In this document: positions 1 through 6,044 of the stretch, in pieces
Layout: every line of letters begins with the position of its first letter
How positions within the stretch are numbered: the stretch's first letter is position 1
DNA from: SIO4C1 sp039820425
Lineage (GTDB): Bacteria > Cyanobacteriota > Cyanobacteriia > Phormidesmidales > Phormidesmidaceae
Assembly (NCBI GenBank): GCA_039820425.1
Contig: JBCBQD010000279.1
Span: forward strand, 1-7,136
DNA length: 7,136 nt
Reading direction: 5' to 3'
Notes under the pieces: model-generated
The model's input: the letters and a program-made list of their open reading frames with translations, nothing else
What the model was told of the DNA's origin: nothing
Database searches by the model: none
Position numbers and translations under genes: made by a program

Positions 1-94
1 GAGTTTAAAGATAAGAACAAGAAGAGAGCTTCTCAGCCTCCTCTCAGGTGGATTTCAGGCGCGGTTTAGCCCAGGCCTCATAAATGTGATGGGT

Positions 95-114
95 GGAAAA
101 TATCCGTATTTTCC
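95..114 (+). promoter_or_regulatory. 5' leader hairpin upstream of the spondin-domain gene
   Basis: Perfect 8-bp inverted repeat: GGAAAATA at 95-102 and TATTTTCC at 107-114 around a TCCG loop, ending 30 bases before the ATG at 145. A second, weaker stem follows directly (CTCAG 115-119 with CTGAG 130-134). No good Shine-Dalgarno lies between them and the start codon, and I could not assign a convincing -35/-10 pair in 1-94. The element could be an mRNA leader structure, an operator, or the terminator of a gene left of the window. Its role is inferred. Confidence 0.4.
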
Positions 115-144
115 CTCAGATCACACTACCTGAGTCTTAAATTC

Positions 145-1014
145 ATGAGCAATTACTCTAAGTTTTCAAGGCGATTGGTTCAGAAAGTTGCGATCGCAAC
201 CACCTTAGCCATCGGCACCACTGCGGTGTTAACCACAACCGCTATGGCCGCAACCCTGCGGATCACAGTGGACAATCTGGCCCCCACCAACGGCAATTTT
301 CTCACTCCCGTTTGGTTTGGGCTTCACGATGGCAGTTTCGACATCTATGACCGCGACGTTTCCCTTGATGCTTTTCCAGGCACCGAAGCCCTGGTCGAAG
401 ATGGTATCAACGAGCCCCTCGCTGAACGCTTTTCTGACACTGTGCCAGACGGCGTACAAGGGAACTTGTTTGGCCCTAACATTCCACCCGTGGGCCCCGG
501 AGAAAGCAGCAGCTTAACCGTTGAGGTGGACACAGCTAACCAATACTTCAGCTATGCATCCATGGTGATTCCCAGCAACGATGCCTTCATCGCCAATGGC
601 AATCCCCTCGCCCATGAGATTTTTGATGATGCCGGTAATTTCATCGGTGCAGATTTCGTGGTGCTAGGTTCAGACGTCCTGGATGGCGGCACTGAAGTCA
701 ATGACGAACTTGAGTTTAGTACGGCTTTTCTCGGCCAGGCAACCCCTAACACTGGGACGGATGAAAACGGCGTGGTCACCGAGCACCCAGGGTTCATCCC
801 CGGCGGGCGGATTTTATCAACCACCGACTTTAACGGCTTTAACTTCACCGGAGCCGATTTTACCGCCGATGGTTATGAAGTGGCTCGCTTTCGCGTTGAG
901 TTGGTTGAAGACGGCGCAGAGGCAGTACCTGAGCCTGGCCTGGTGATGGGGCTACTGACCTTGGGCGGCGTGTTGTTGGCCAAGCGTCAGCGGGCCAACG
1001 CTCAAATCGGTTAA
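145..1014 (+). CDS. Exported spondin-domain protein with PEP-CTERM sorting signal
   Basis: 289 residues. Residues 1-36 form a signal peptide: basic start (KFSRRLVQK), hydrophobic core, likely cleavage after AMA. Residues about 38-200 resemble the spondin N-terminal domain (Spondin_N): an ITVDNLAPTNG-type first strand, the HDGSFDIYD segment, PGTEALVEDG, a GPGESSSLTVEV strand, the hallmark ASMVIPSNDAF near 138-148, and DGGTEVNDE near 180-188, where family members carry acidic metal-ligand-like residues. The C-terminus has VPEPG at 261-265, a hydrophobic helix and the basic tail KRQR: a PEP-CTERM signal, which in other bacteria is processed by an exosortase. The protein is therefore probably exported and transiently anchored, then released or retained at the surface. 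The ATG at 145 is chosen because it gives a complete signal peptide, although the upstream SD is poor. It is convergent with the SH3 gene. The molecular function is unknown; adhesion or matrix roles are only suggested by eukaryotic spondins. Confidence 0.88.
   Translation: MSNYSKFSRRLVQKVAIATTLAIGTTAVLTTTAMAATLRITVDNLAPTNGNFLTPVWFGLHDGSFDIYDRDVSLDAFPGTEALVEDGINEPLAERFSDTVPDGVQGNLFGPNIPPVGPGESSSLTVEVDTANQYFSYASMVIPSNDAFIANGNPLAHEIFDDAGNFIGADFVVLGSDVLDGGTEVNDELEFSTAFLGQATPNTGTDENGVVTEHPGFIPGGRILSTTDFNGFNFTGADFTADGYEVARFRVELVEDGAEAVPEPGLVMGLLTLGGVLLAKRQRANAQIG
190..197. repeat. HIP1 octamer GCGATCGC (one of seven)
   Basis: Copies of the palindromic octamer GCGATCGC lie at 190, 1531, 2047, 2965, 3067, 4881 and 6301. 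Seven in 7.1 kb compares with roughly 0.1 expected for a random 8-mer at equal base composition. This over-representation is a known cyanobacterial genome signature and is the main basis for the taxonomic call. All seven copies lie inside coding sequence. Confidence 0.95.
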
Positions 1015-1036
1015 TCGCAAGATTCTAACCGATTTG
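1003..1036 (+). terminator. Hairpin spanning the stop codon of the spondin-domain gene
   Basis: CAAATCGGTTA (1003-1013) and TAACCGATTTG (1026-1036) are perfect 11-bp complements. An inner ATC/GAT extension (1014-1016 with 1021-1023) closes on a GCAA loop of the GNRA type. The left arm contains the last three codons and most of the TAA stop (1012-1014). No T-run follows, so this is not a classic intrinsic terminator. It may act as a terminator or as a 3' mRNA-stabilising structure. Confidence 0.5.
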
Positions 1037-1123
1037 GGATCGGGGGAACTTGTTTAGAGCTGATGTCTTGTACTTGCTGATTTGAAGCTTCGTTGCTGAA
1101 CGACAACGGTTCTAAAAACGCTG

Positions 1124-1138
1124 CCCAACTAAATTGGG
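1124..1138 (-). terminator. Candidate distal terminator hairpin of the SH3 gene
   Basis: CCCAA (1124-1128), spacer CTAAA, TTGGG (1134-1138). Read on the minus strand, the stem is followed after about five bases by a T5 run (AAAAA at 1114-1118 on the plus strand). It lies about 65 bases past the SH3 stop. The stem is short, so the call is tentative. Confidence 0.3.
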
Positions 1139-1152
1139 TTTAGCCACCAGCA

Positions 1153-1192
1153 AACTTTGAAGGCGTTGGAAATTTCCAGGGCCTTCAAAGTT
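1153..1192 (-). terminator. 12-bp hairpin just downstream of the SH3 gene
   Basis: AACTTTGAAGGC (1153-1164) and GCCTTCAAAGTT (1181-1192) are exact complements around a 16-base loop that itself contains the palindrome GGAAATTTCC. It begins 10 bases after the stop of the minus-strand SH3 gene and sits between convergent genes, a typical place for a transcription end. Only a short T-run follows on the minus strand, so either a terminator or a 3' end-protecting stem fits. Confidence 0.5.
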
Positions 1193-1202
1193 ACCCTTAT
1201 CG

Positions 1203-1601
1203 TCAGTCCCATAGCCCTCTACCGTAGTAAAATCCGACAAAATCAGTGTGAATCCAGCCTTCATGTTGGGAGACCGGAAAGCGAACTCGATACCAGAGTT
1301 CACAGTTAAGGTCATAGGCAAAGTCCAGGGCTAGTACATCATCGCCAACCAATCCATAAGCGTTGGCTTCATAGCCAGTCCCTGGACCTGTCCGCACATT
1401 GACGCGACTGCCGCTCTGTTGTCCCTCAAGATAGGCAGGTGCTTCTTCACCGAGAGAAAAGCGTTCTCCCACACCAACATATTCCTGCCGTCCCGTTGTC
1501 TCGTTGTAGTAAGCGGGGCATGCATCAGCTGCGATCGCATCTCGTGGCAGCATGAAGGCTAACCCACAGCCGATGAAACTCAATAGCCAGAATTTACTCA
1601 T
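1203..1601 (-). CDS. Small exported bacterial SH3-domain protein
   Basis: 132 residues from ATG at 1601. The signal peptide occupies about residues 1-25 (MSKFW start, hydrophobic core, cleavage near AIA|A). Residues about 62-122 match the bacterial SH3 (SH3b) pattern: the RVNVRTGPGTGYEA signature, a hydrophobic turn strand, then WYRVRFP and EGWIHTDFV, the typical final strands. Two cysteines remain in the mature part (28 and 100) and could form a disulphide. SH3b modules often bind cell-wall peptides or glycans, but there is no catalytic domain here, so any ligand is unknown. An AAGGAG at 1616-1621 lies 14 bases from the ATG and 11 from an in-frame TTG immediately upstream (1602-1604), which could add one residue. 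The TPR gene ends 75 bases upstream on the same strand, and co-transcription is possible. Confidence 0.83.
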   Translation of the reverse strand: MSKFWLLSFIGCGLAFMLPRDAIAADACPAYYNETTGRQEYVGVGERFSLGEEAPAYLEGQQSGSRVNVRTGPGTGYEANAYGLVGDDVLALDFAYDLNCELWYRVRFPVSQHEGWIHTDFVGFYYGRGLWD

Positions 1602-1676
1602 CAAGCTTTGCTGATCTCCTTAAACATTCGTATGAGCATCAACACAGGAGAGAACACGTTTTCCGAAATCTCGCGT

Positions 1677-3137
1677 TCAAGCAACCGCAACGACCAAGTC
1701 TTGACGCTGGTGTTTGAGTTTCATGGCCCGGTCAAGATCTTTGAGCGCACCTGTTTTATCCCCTAACCCAAAGCGGATCAGACTGCGATTGATATAAGCT
1801 TCAGACAGCCCGGCATTGAGCTTAATGGCATGATTGACATCAGCAACGGCCCCGTTTTGATCGCGCAGCCGAAACCGCAGCAGGCCTCGATTGTTATAGG
1901 TTTCAGCATCATTAGGTTTCAGCATTAGCGCCCGGCTATAGTCAGAAATCGCCCCGGCTTGGTCAGCCACCTGGGTTTTAGCCCGACCCCGATTGATATA
2001 AGCATCCGCCAGGAATGGATTGAGCTGAATCGCCTGATCCAGATCTGCGATCGCATCGGCATAATTCCCCAGGGTTAGGTAAACCTCACCCCGATATCGA
2101 TAGGCCGCCGCATAAGCCGGATCTAGCTCAATCGCCCGACTAAAGTCTTCGATGGCTTTAGGATAATTTTTAGCGTAGTACCGAATCAAACCCCGATTGC
2201 CATAGGTATTAGCCTGCTCCGGATCAAGCCGCAGGGCGTCGTTATAGTCGCTGAGCGCACCGGCATGATCGCCCAGGTGAGCCCGAATCTCGCCACGCTG
2301 GGCATGGGCCGCCGCCGCCTGAAACGGAAACCCAATGCTTTTGTCGTAGTCAGCCAGGGCGCTTTTAAGGTCCCCAATCGTCGATGACACTGCGGCTCGG
2401 TTGTAGTACACCGCTGGCAGATCGGGATCAATCTCAATCGCTAGGCGATAGTCAGCCATAGCCCCGTGGAGATTTCCCAGGTCAGCCCGCAAATTAGCTC
2501 GATTGTTATAGGCCTCGGCAAACTTTGGATCTAGCTCAATGGCCCGGTCAAAATCATGCTGGGCTGCCTCGTACTGGGCCAGGGCATAGTGGGCCAGCCC
2601 CCGGTTGTTAAAGCCTTCGACACAGTTGTTATTGAGTGCCAGGGCCCGATCAAGATCGGCGAGCGCCAGCTGGGGCTGATGACAGCGCAGCCAGGCAAAC
2701 CCTCGCCACAGATATCCTTTTTGTAAATGGGGGTCTAATGTCAGAGCCTGATCAAGCTCCAACAGGGCGCTTTCATAATCTTCTAAATCTAAGTACAGCA
2801 AACCTCGGCTGCTATAGCACTTAGCCGTCCCTGGAGACAGATCAACACTCCGATCAAAATCTCGCTTAGCTGCGTTGAGATCCCCTAGATGACGATGGGC
2901 ATTGCCGCGATGCAGATAGGCATGGGCATAGGTCGGGTTCAGTTCCAACGTTTGGTTAAAATCTGCGATCGCAGTCTCATACTGCCCCAGATCGCAGTGA
3001 GCACAGCCGCGATTGTAATAGCCCTTTGCATAGTCAGGCTGCTGCTCTAGCACCCGATCAAAGATTGCGATCGCAGACCTGTACTGTCGTCGTTGAGCCC
3101 GATCCACCCCTTGGTTGAGTAGCGCTTTTACCTTCAT
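1677..3137 (-). CDS. Tetratricopeptide-repeat protein of 14 contiguous TPRs
   Basis: 486 residues. After five N-terminal residues (MKVKA) there are exactly fourteen 34-residue TPR units (residues 6-481) without a single insertion or deletion, followed by VVAVA. Most units start with a Y-x-N-R-G box and carry the A-I-A-D-F/L-D-x-A-I-x-L-x-P helix-B pattern. The RG/NRG type is common in cyanobacterial and other bacterial TPR proteins. There is no signal peptide, membrane segment or catalytic domain, so the product is presumably a cytoplasmic superhelical scaffold for protein-protein contacts. Partners are unknown. The ATG at 3137 gives a start in register with repeat 1; the SD is weak (AGGG about four bases before it). 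It is divergent from the FAD oxidoreductase across a long gap and co-directional with the downstream SH3 gene. Three HIP1 octamers encode the same Ala-Ile-Ala position in different repeats. Confidence 0.9.
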   Translation of the reverse strand: MKVKALLNQGVDRAQRRQYRSAIAIFDRVLEQQPDYAKGYYNRGCAHCDLGQYETAIADFNQTLELNPTYAHAYLHRGNAHRHLGDLNAAKRDFDRSVDLSPGTAKCYSSRGLLYLDLEDYESALLELDQALTLDPHLQKGYLWRGFAWLRCHQPQLALADLDRALALNNNCVEGFNNRGLAHYALAQYEAAQHDFDRAIELDPKFAEAYNNRANLRADLGNLHGAMADYRLAIEIDPDLPAVYYNRAAVSSTIGDLKSALADYDKSIGFPFQAAAAHAQRGEIRAHLGDHAGALSDYNDALRLDPEQANTYGNRGLIRYYAKNYPKAIEDFSRAIELDPAYAAAYRYRGEVYLTLGNYADAIADLDQAIQLNPFLADAYINRGRAKTQVADQAGAISDYSRALMLKPNDAETYNNRGLLRFRLRDQNGAVADVNHAIKLNAGLSEAYINRSLIRFGLGDKTGALKDLDRAMKLKHQRQDLVVAVA

Positions 3138-3396
3138 GCTGCCCTATTGCCCATCAACATTGATTGCTCTATTCAGAGAATGCCCAAGACGTTAAAAAAC
3201 GCCCGTCTAAACCGAGAACTGAAAATTTTAAGAATGAGATCAAAAACAACAGATCAACCAATGCCCAAAGGGGGCAATCGGTTCTGTCTCAACAATCGCC
3301 TAGACACTGGGCCGCAGATACACATATCCTTACGAACTGTGAAGCGAGAAATATCCTAGAGTCGCTAGGGGTGAGTTGTTGTGAGTACAGAGAAAA

Positions 3397-3431
3397 GCTC
3401 TTCGAGCCTGGCTCCGCTAGCGCAAACGCTA
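3397..3431. repeat. Cluster of three overlapping palindromes
   Basis: GCTC/GAGC (3397-3400, 3404-3407), GAGCC/GGCTC (3404-3408, 3410-3414) and TAGCG/CGCTA (3418-3422, 3427-3431) follow each other with overlap. The dense GCTCC-GCTAGCG-type palindromes resemble small dispersed palindromic elements seen between cyanobacterial genes. That likeness is from general knowledge, not from a match to a named family. Confidence 0.4.
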
Positions 3432-3630
3432 ACACCAATCACCCCAAACCCTCTCCAACCCTGACTATGAGCCTGATCACTGAGACCAAAATCCAGTCAG
3501 CAACAGCGGTGCCAAGATCAAAATCGACAAAATAAACACTAAAGTGCCGGGATCAATATTGACAGTGGGTGGTTTTTTAGAGGGATTTGGCATAAGAATT
3601 AGGCACTTCACAAGGACACAGTTCACGCTT

Positions 3631-3645
3631 CTACAAGCTTTGTAG
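3631..3645. promoter_or_regulatory. Inverted repeat, possible operator upstream of the oxidoreductase
   Basis: CTACAA (3631-3636), GCT, TTGTAG (3640-3645): perfect 6-bp arms with a 3-base spacer, a usual size for a dimeric repressor or activator site. The right arm coincides with the candidate -35 hexamer. The regulator is unknown. Confidence 0.3.
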
Positions 3646-3668
3646 CTGATGGTGCCTTTGTTTATACC
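3640..3668 (+). promoter_or_regulatory. Weak candidate sigma-70-type promoter for the oxidoreductase
   Basis: TTGTAG (3640-3645) and TATACC (3663-3668) are separated by 17 bases. Matches to TTGACA and TATAAT are partial (first three bases of the -35, first four of the -10). A start near 3675 would give a leader of about 110 bases containing the hairpins at 3706-3778. Evidence is positional only. Confidence 0.22.
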
Positions 3669-3705
3669 GTGATTCCAATTTTACTTTTGTGAAGCAAACC
3701 GCTGC

Positions 3706-3778
3706 TCGCCTGTGATCTGAGGCGATGATAGGGCTGACGTAAGTCAGTCTCCCTCCTTAACCCCTTTCCCCGTAAGGA
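3706..3778 (+). promoter_or_regulatory. Structured mRNA leader with RBS-pairing hairpin
   Basis: Three stems follow in series. TCGCCT (3706-3711) pairs with AGGCGA (3720-3725). CTGAC (3734-3738) pairs with GTCAG (3743-3747) over a GTAA loop. TCCTTA (3754-3759) pairs with TAAGGA (3773-3778). The last stem contains the AAGGA Shine-Dalgarno, six bases before the GTG start at 3785, so folding would hide the ribosome-binding site. Translational control is an inference from this complementarity. The sequence does not match a riboswitch class I recognise. Confidence 0.4.
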
Positions 3779-3784
3779 CACACC

Positions 3785-5905
3785 GTGAGCAGCAAACAAA
3801 GAAATGGTCTGATTATTAATGAACTCCTGACCCATCCACAAAACAATGCGGCGCTGGAGCATGCGATTTTAGTGGTGGGGGGGTCAACCGCTGCCTACTC
3901 AGCCACCCTGATGGCCCTCAAGATGAACCTAGATGTGTGCTTAGTCCAACCCCAGATCGTCGTGGGGGGACAGTTTACAGCCCAGGCACTGCCTGCCTCT
4001 GACGATGGAGATTTACTCCTAAAAAAAGCCACCTTATATAGTGTCAAGGGCGAAGAATTTGCTATTTCCCGCACCCAGCAACAGTTCCGAGAACGGCAGC
4101 GACAGTTGCAGCCCGTGGCCGGGCGGATAATCGACAACCCTGGTGGGGCTTGGGTGAGCGAGTTTACAACCACCCCCGTGGTAGCAGCAACCGCACTCAA
4201 TGAGCCACTGATTCCCTATTTAGAGCAACAAAAACTCACCCTGATTCCCCATGCCGAACCGATTGAAGTTTTGATCACCTCCGATGGTGCCAGTACTGAC
4301 GGGTCAGCTCGCAAACGGGTTACCGGCGTTAAATTTCGCGGCACCCAGACTCACTACACCTTTACGGTCAATGCCAAAATAACGCTGGAGGCCACTGACT
4401 TTGGCGATCTGCTAGAGCTGGCAGAGCTACCCTCGCGGGTTGGGCAAGAATCTCACAGCGATACCGGCGAGGCGATCTTGCCTGAGCAAGCCCGTCCCCA
4501 ATGTCAACAATCGTTTACCTTTGATGCCCTGGTAGAGCGCACCCAACCGGGTCGCGGTGTCCCGATTGGCAAACCCAGTAGCTATGGCTTTGCTGATTGG
4601 CTTAACCTCAACGAGTTTACCAGCACGTTTTGGAAACTCGACCCCAAGCAAAATCGGTGGAGCCGACGAGCATTTTTCAACCCGTTTGGCATCTTTCGCT
4701 ATCGGCGGCTGTGGCGCAGCAGCCTCTATGACAAGACCGTTCGCCCCGGCGACGTCAGCGTCATTAATTGGGGCACCTCCCCCCACCCAGAGCGAGGCCA
4801 GTGCTGCGGCAATGACTATCGAAACGGCTACTTGATTGGCCTCAGCCGCAAAGAGCGGAAAGAACAAATTCAGCGGGCTCGCGATCGCGCCCAGTCCTAT
4901 ATCCACTATCTACAAACCAATGGAGTCCCCGATCTAAAACCTCGCGGTGATCTGACCTGGACCCCAGACGGCATTGCCCTCGAACCCTACATTCGCGAAT
5001 CCCGACGGGGAGTCGCCTTGACCACCATCCGCCATGAAGATGTCGCCCAATCATTTTTTCCCAACCAGGCCCGTGCTCGTTGCTTTGACGACTCCGTGGG
5101 CATTGGCCAGTACCACTATCTTGATTTGCACGGCAACCTGATGGATGGGCATGTCACCCCCAAAGGCAAAGATGTCTTTGCCCTGCCCTTTTCGCTACCC
5201 GCAGGTGCGCTGGTACCCAGTACCGTAGACGGGCTGATCCTCTCCGCCAAAAGTATTGGCACCACCCACATCACCAATGCCGCCTATCGCATGCACCCAA
5301 TCGAGTGGGCGATTGGCGAAGCCAGCGGATTCTTAGCCGTCTTCTCGATCTGGACCGGGCAAGACCCCCGACAAATTGTGAGCGACCCCGCCCTGCTGCG
5401 AAAATTCCAGGGCTTTGTCACCCGCAACGGCATTCCGATTTTCTGGTTTGACGATATCTCCCATCGCGATCCTGACTTTGAAGCCATCCAGGTCATGGCC
5501 GCCTCAGGCATCATCCGCAGTGAAAATAAAGCTAACTTACACTTTCGCCCCTATGGCAGCGTCACCCGCGCCGTCGTCTGTACCGCTCTGGTCAACCTGC
5601 TTGACCTGGAGAAAGTCGCCCCGCCCCAGCCCAGCTTTAGCGATGTGCTCCCCGGCAAACACTGGGCCTACAGCAATATCGAAACCCTCAAAACCCTGGG
5701 CTATGTCGCCGGCATGCGCAACGGTCGCTTTGCCCCCGATGCCCCCATGACCCGAGAGCAGCTCGGCTTTGTGATCAAAAAAGCCATGCCCCAAATCCTG
5801 GATACGGCCTTTGCCAGAACCCCCCGCGATAAAAAATATCTGCAGCGACGCGAACTCTCCCGCGTATTTTATGAGCTGATGAAAGCAAAGTTGGGGATTG
5901 CGTAA
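3785..5905 (+). CDS. FAD-dependent oxidoreductase with C-terminal SLH domains
   Basis: 706 residues. The start is GTG at 3785, supported by AAGGA six bases upstream. Residues about 26-545 are an FAD_oxidored-type (GG-reductase-like) flavoprotein. An AILVVGGSTAAYSATLMALK Rossmann segment lies at 27-46 and VVGGQFT at 59-65. LEATDFGDLLELAELPSRVGQES runs from 201 to 223. PYIRESRRGV (401-410) corresponds to the family's YxRExRR motif, and FDDSVGIGQY lies at 434-443. SAKSIGTTHITNAAYRMHPIEW and GEASGFLA (487-518) form the C-terminal FAD-binding end. Residues 554-608 and 618-668 look like two SLH domains (second: FSDVLPGKHWAYSNI ... GRFAPDAPMTREQ). The tail YLQRRELSRVFYELM resembles the end of a third. 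There is no signal peptide or twin-arginine motif, which sits oddly with SLH domains that normally bind envelope polymers. Two glycines of GxGxxG are replaced (S34, A37), and Q55 stands where Glu is usual. Substrate unknown. Confidence 0.87.
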   Translation: MSSKQRNGLIINELLTHPQNNAALEHAILVVGGSTAAYSATLMALKMNLDVCLVQPQIVVGGQFTAQALPASDDGDLLLKKATLYSVKGEEFAISRTQQQFRERQRQLQPVAGRIIDNPGGAWVSEFTTTPVVAATALNEPLIPYLEQQKLTLIPHAEPIEVLITSDGASTDGSARKRVTGVKFRGTQTHYTFTVNAKITLEATDFGDLLELAELPSRVGQESHSDTGEAILPEQARPQCQQSFTFDALVERTQPGRGVPIGKPSSYGFADWLNLNEFTSTFWKLDPKQNRWSRRAFFNPFGIFRYRRLWRSSLYDKTVRPGDVSVINWGTSPHPERGQCCGNDYRNGYLIGLSRKERKEQIQRARDRAQSYIHYLQTNGVPDLKPRGDLTWTPDGIALEPYIRESRRGVALTTIRHEDVAQSFFPNQARARCFDDSVGIGQYHYLDLHGNLMDGHVTPKGKDVFALPFSLPAGALVPSTVDGLILSAKSIGTTHITNAAYRMHPIEWAIGEASGFLAVFSIWTGQDPRQIVSDPALLRKFQGFVTRNGIPIFWFDDISHRDPDFEAIQVMAASGIIRSENKANLHFRPYGSVTRAVVCTALVNLLDLEKVAPPQPSFSDVLPGKHWAYSNIETLKTLGYVAGMRNGRFAPDAPMTREQLGFVIKKAMPQILDTAFARTPRDKKYLQRRELSRVFYELMKAKLGIA

Positions 5906-5928
5906 GGGGAAAGGAGGAAAGGAAGAAA

Positions 5929-5957
5929 GGGGGAAAGGGGGAAAGGGGGAAAGGGGG
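5929..5957 (+). repeat. G-quadruplex-type tandem repeat (GGGGGAAA)
   Basis: Four runs of five G (5929-5933, 5937-5941, 5945-5949, 5953-5957) are separated by AAA, that is, an exact 8-bp unit repeated 3.6 times. It begins 24 bases after the oxidoreductase stop and lies on its sense strand, so the mRNA 3' end could form a quadruplex. A purine-only lead-in (5906-5928) precedes it. Confidence 0.9.
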
Positions 5958-5999
5958 TGGGTAATGGGTGGTGGGTAATGGGTGGTAGGTGGTGGGTGA
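5958..5999 (+). repeat. Heptamer tandem repeat array (TGGGTAA/TGGGTGG), six units
   Basis: Forty-two bases divide exactly into six heptamers: TGGGTAA, TGGGTGG, TGGGTAA, TGGGTGG, TAGGTGG, TGGGTGA. The first four form two identical 14-base units. This is the style of cyanobacterial short tandemly repeated repetitive (STRR) sequences. It abuts the G-run array directly and supplies further GGG runs. Confidence 0.88.
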
Positions 6000-6008
6000 A
6001 ATTTTCTC

Positions 6009-6036
6009 GCTCCCCTGCTCCTCTGCTCCCCCGCTC
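6009..6036. repeat. Imperfect 8-bp C-rich tandem repeat
   Basis: Units GCTCCCCT, GCTCCTCT, GCTCCCCC and a partial GCTC run from 6009 to 6036. The array ends nine bases before the stop codon of the minus-strand small protein gene, so that gene's transcript would run into purine-rich GGAGC repeats. With the G-rich arrays to its left, it fills almost the whole convergent gap. No ordinary terminator is visible there. Confidence 0.75.
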
Positions 6037-6044
6037 TCTATTAT

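Larger units (their letters stand above)
3138..3784. other. Long divergent intergenic region without a convincing gene
   Basis: This 647-base stretch separates the divergent TPR and oxidoreductase genes. The two open frames inside it (70 and 123 codons) start with TTG, overlap each other, have no SD and encode polar, low-complexity peptides without a recognisable domain, so I do not call them. What can be seen is a string of short palindromes: CCTAG/CTAGG at 3355-3369, a cluster at 3397-3431, AAGTGCC (3542-3548) with GGCACTT (3602-3608) at a 53-base distance, an inverted repeat at 3631-3645, and leader hairpins at 3706-3778. It probably holds the promoters of both flanking genes. A small RNA is possible but not demonstrated. 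Confidence 0.6.

Noticed and set aside
552..848. 98-codon minus-strand frame inside the spondin-domain gene
   Set aside because: Antisense shadow of a gene with clear signal peptide, domain and PEP-CTERM.
1112..1321. 69-codon minus-strand frame overlapping the end of the SH3 gene
   Set aside because: It covers the final SH3b strands in another frame and the 12-bp hairpin region. It is explained as a shadow of the SH3 gene.
3147..3535. Two overlapping plus-strand frames (70 and 123 codons) in the divergent gap
   Set aside because: Both start with TTG, lack an SD, overlap in different frames, contain palindromic repeat sequence and show no domain, signal peptide or plausible protein composition.
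3557..3590. TTGACA at about 3558 as a -35 box
   Set aside because: No acceptable -10 lies at 16-18 bases. The nearest AT-rich hexamer (CATAAG) is about 26 bases away.
4427..4906. 159-codon minus-strand frame inside the oxidoreductase
   Set aside because: Lies wholly opposite a well-supported enzyme domain. Its Ala/Gly/Val-rich translation is typical of an antisense frame of GC-rich coding DNA.
3785..5905. FAD-dependent urate hydroxylase (HpxO) as partner of uraH
   Set aside because: The protein is far longer than HpxO-type enzymes, belongs to a different flavoprotein type and carries SLH domains.
5906..6044. CRISPR array or mobile-element end in the repeat-rich convergent gap
   Set aside because: Units are 7-8 bp without spacers and there are no terminal inverted repeats or transposase remnants. 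Simple tandem repeats explain it.
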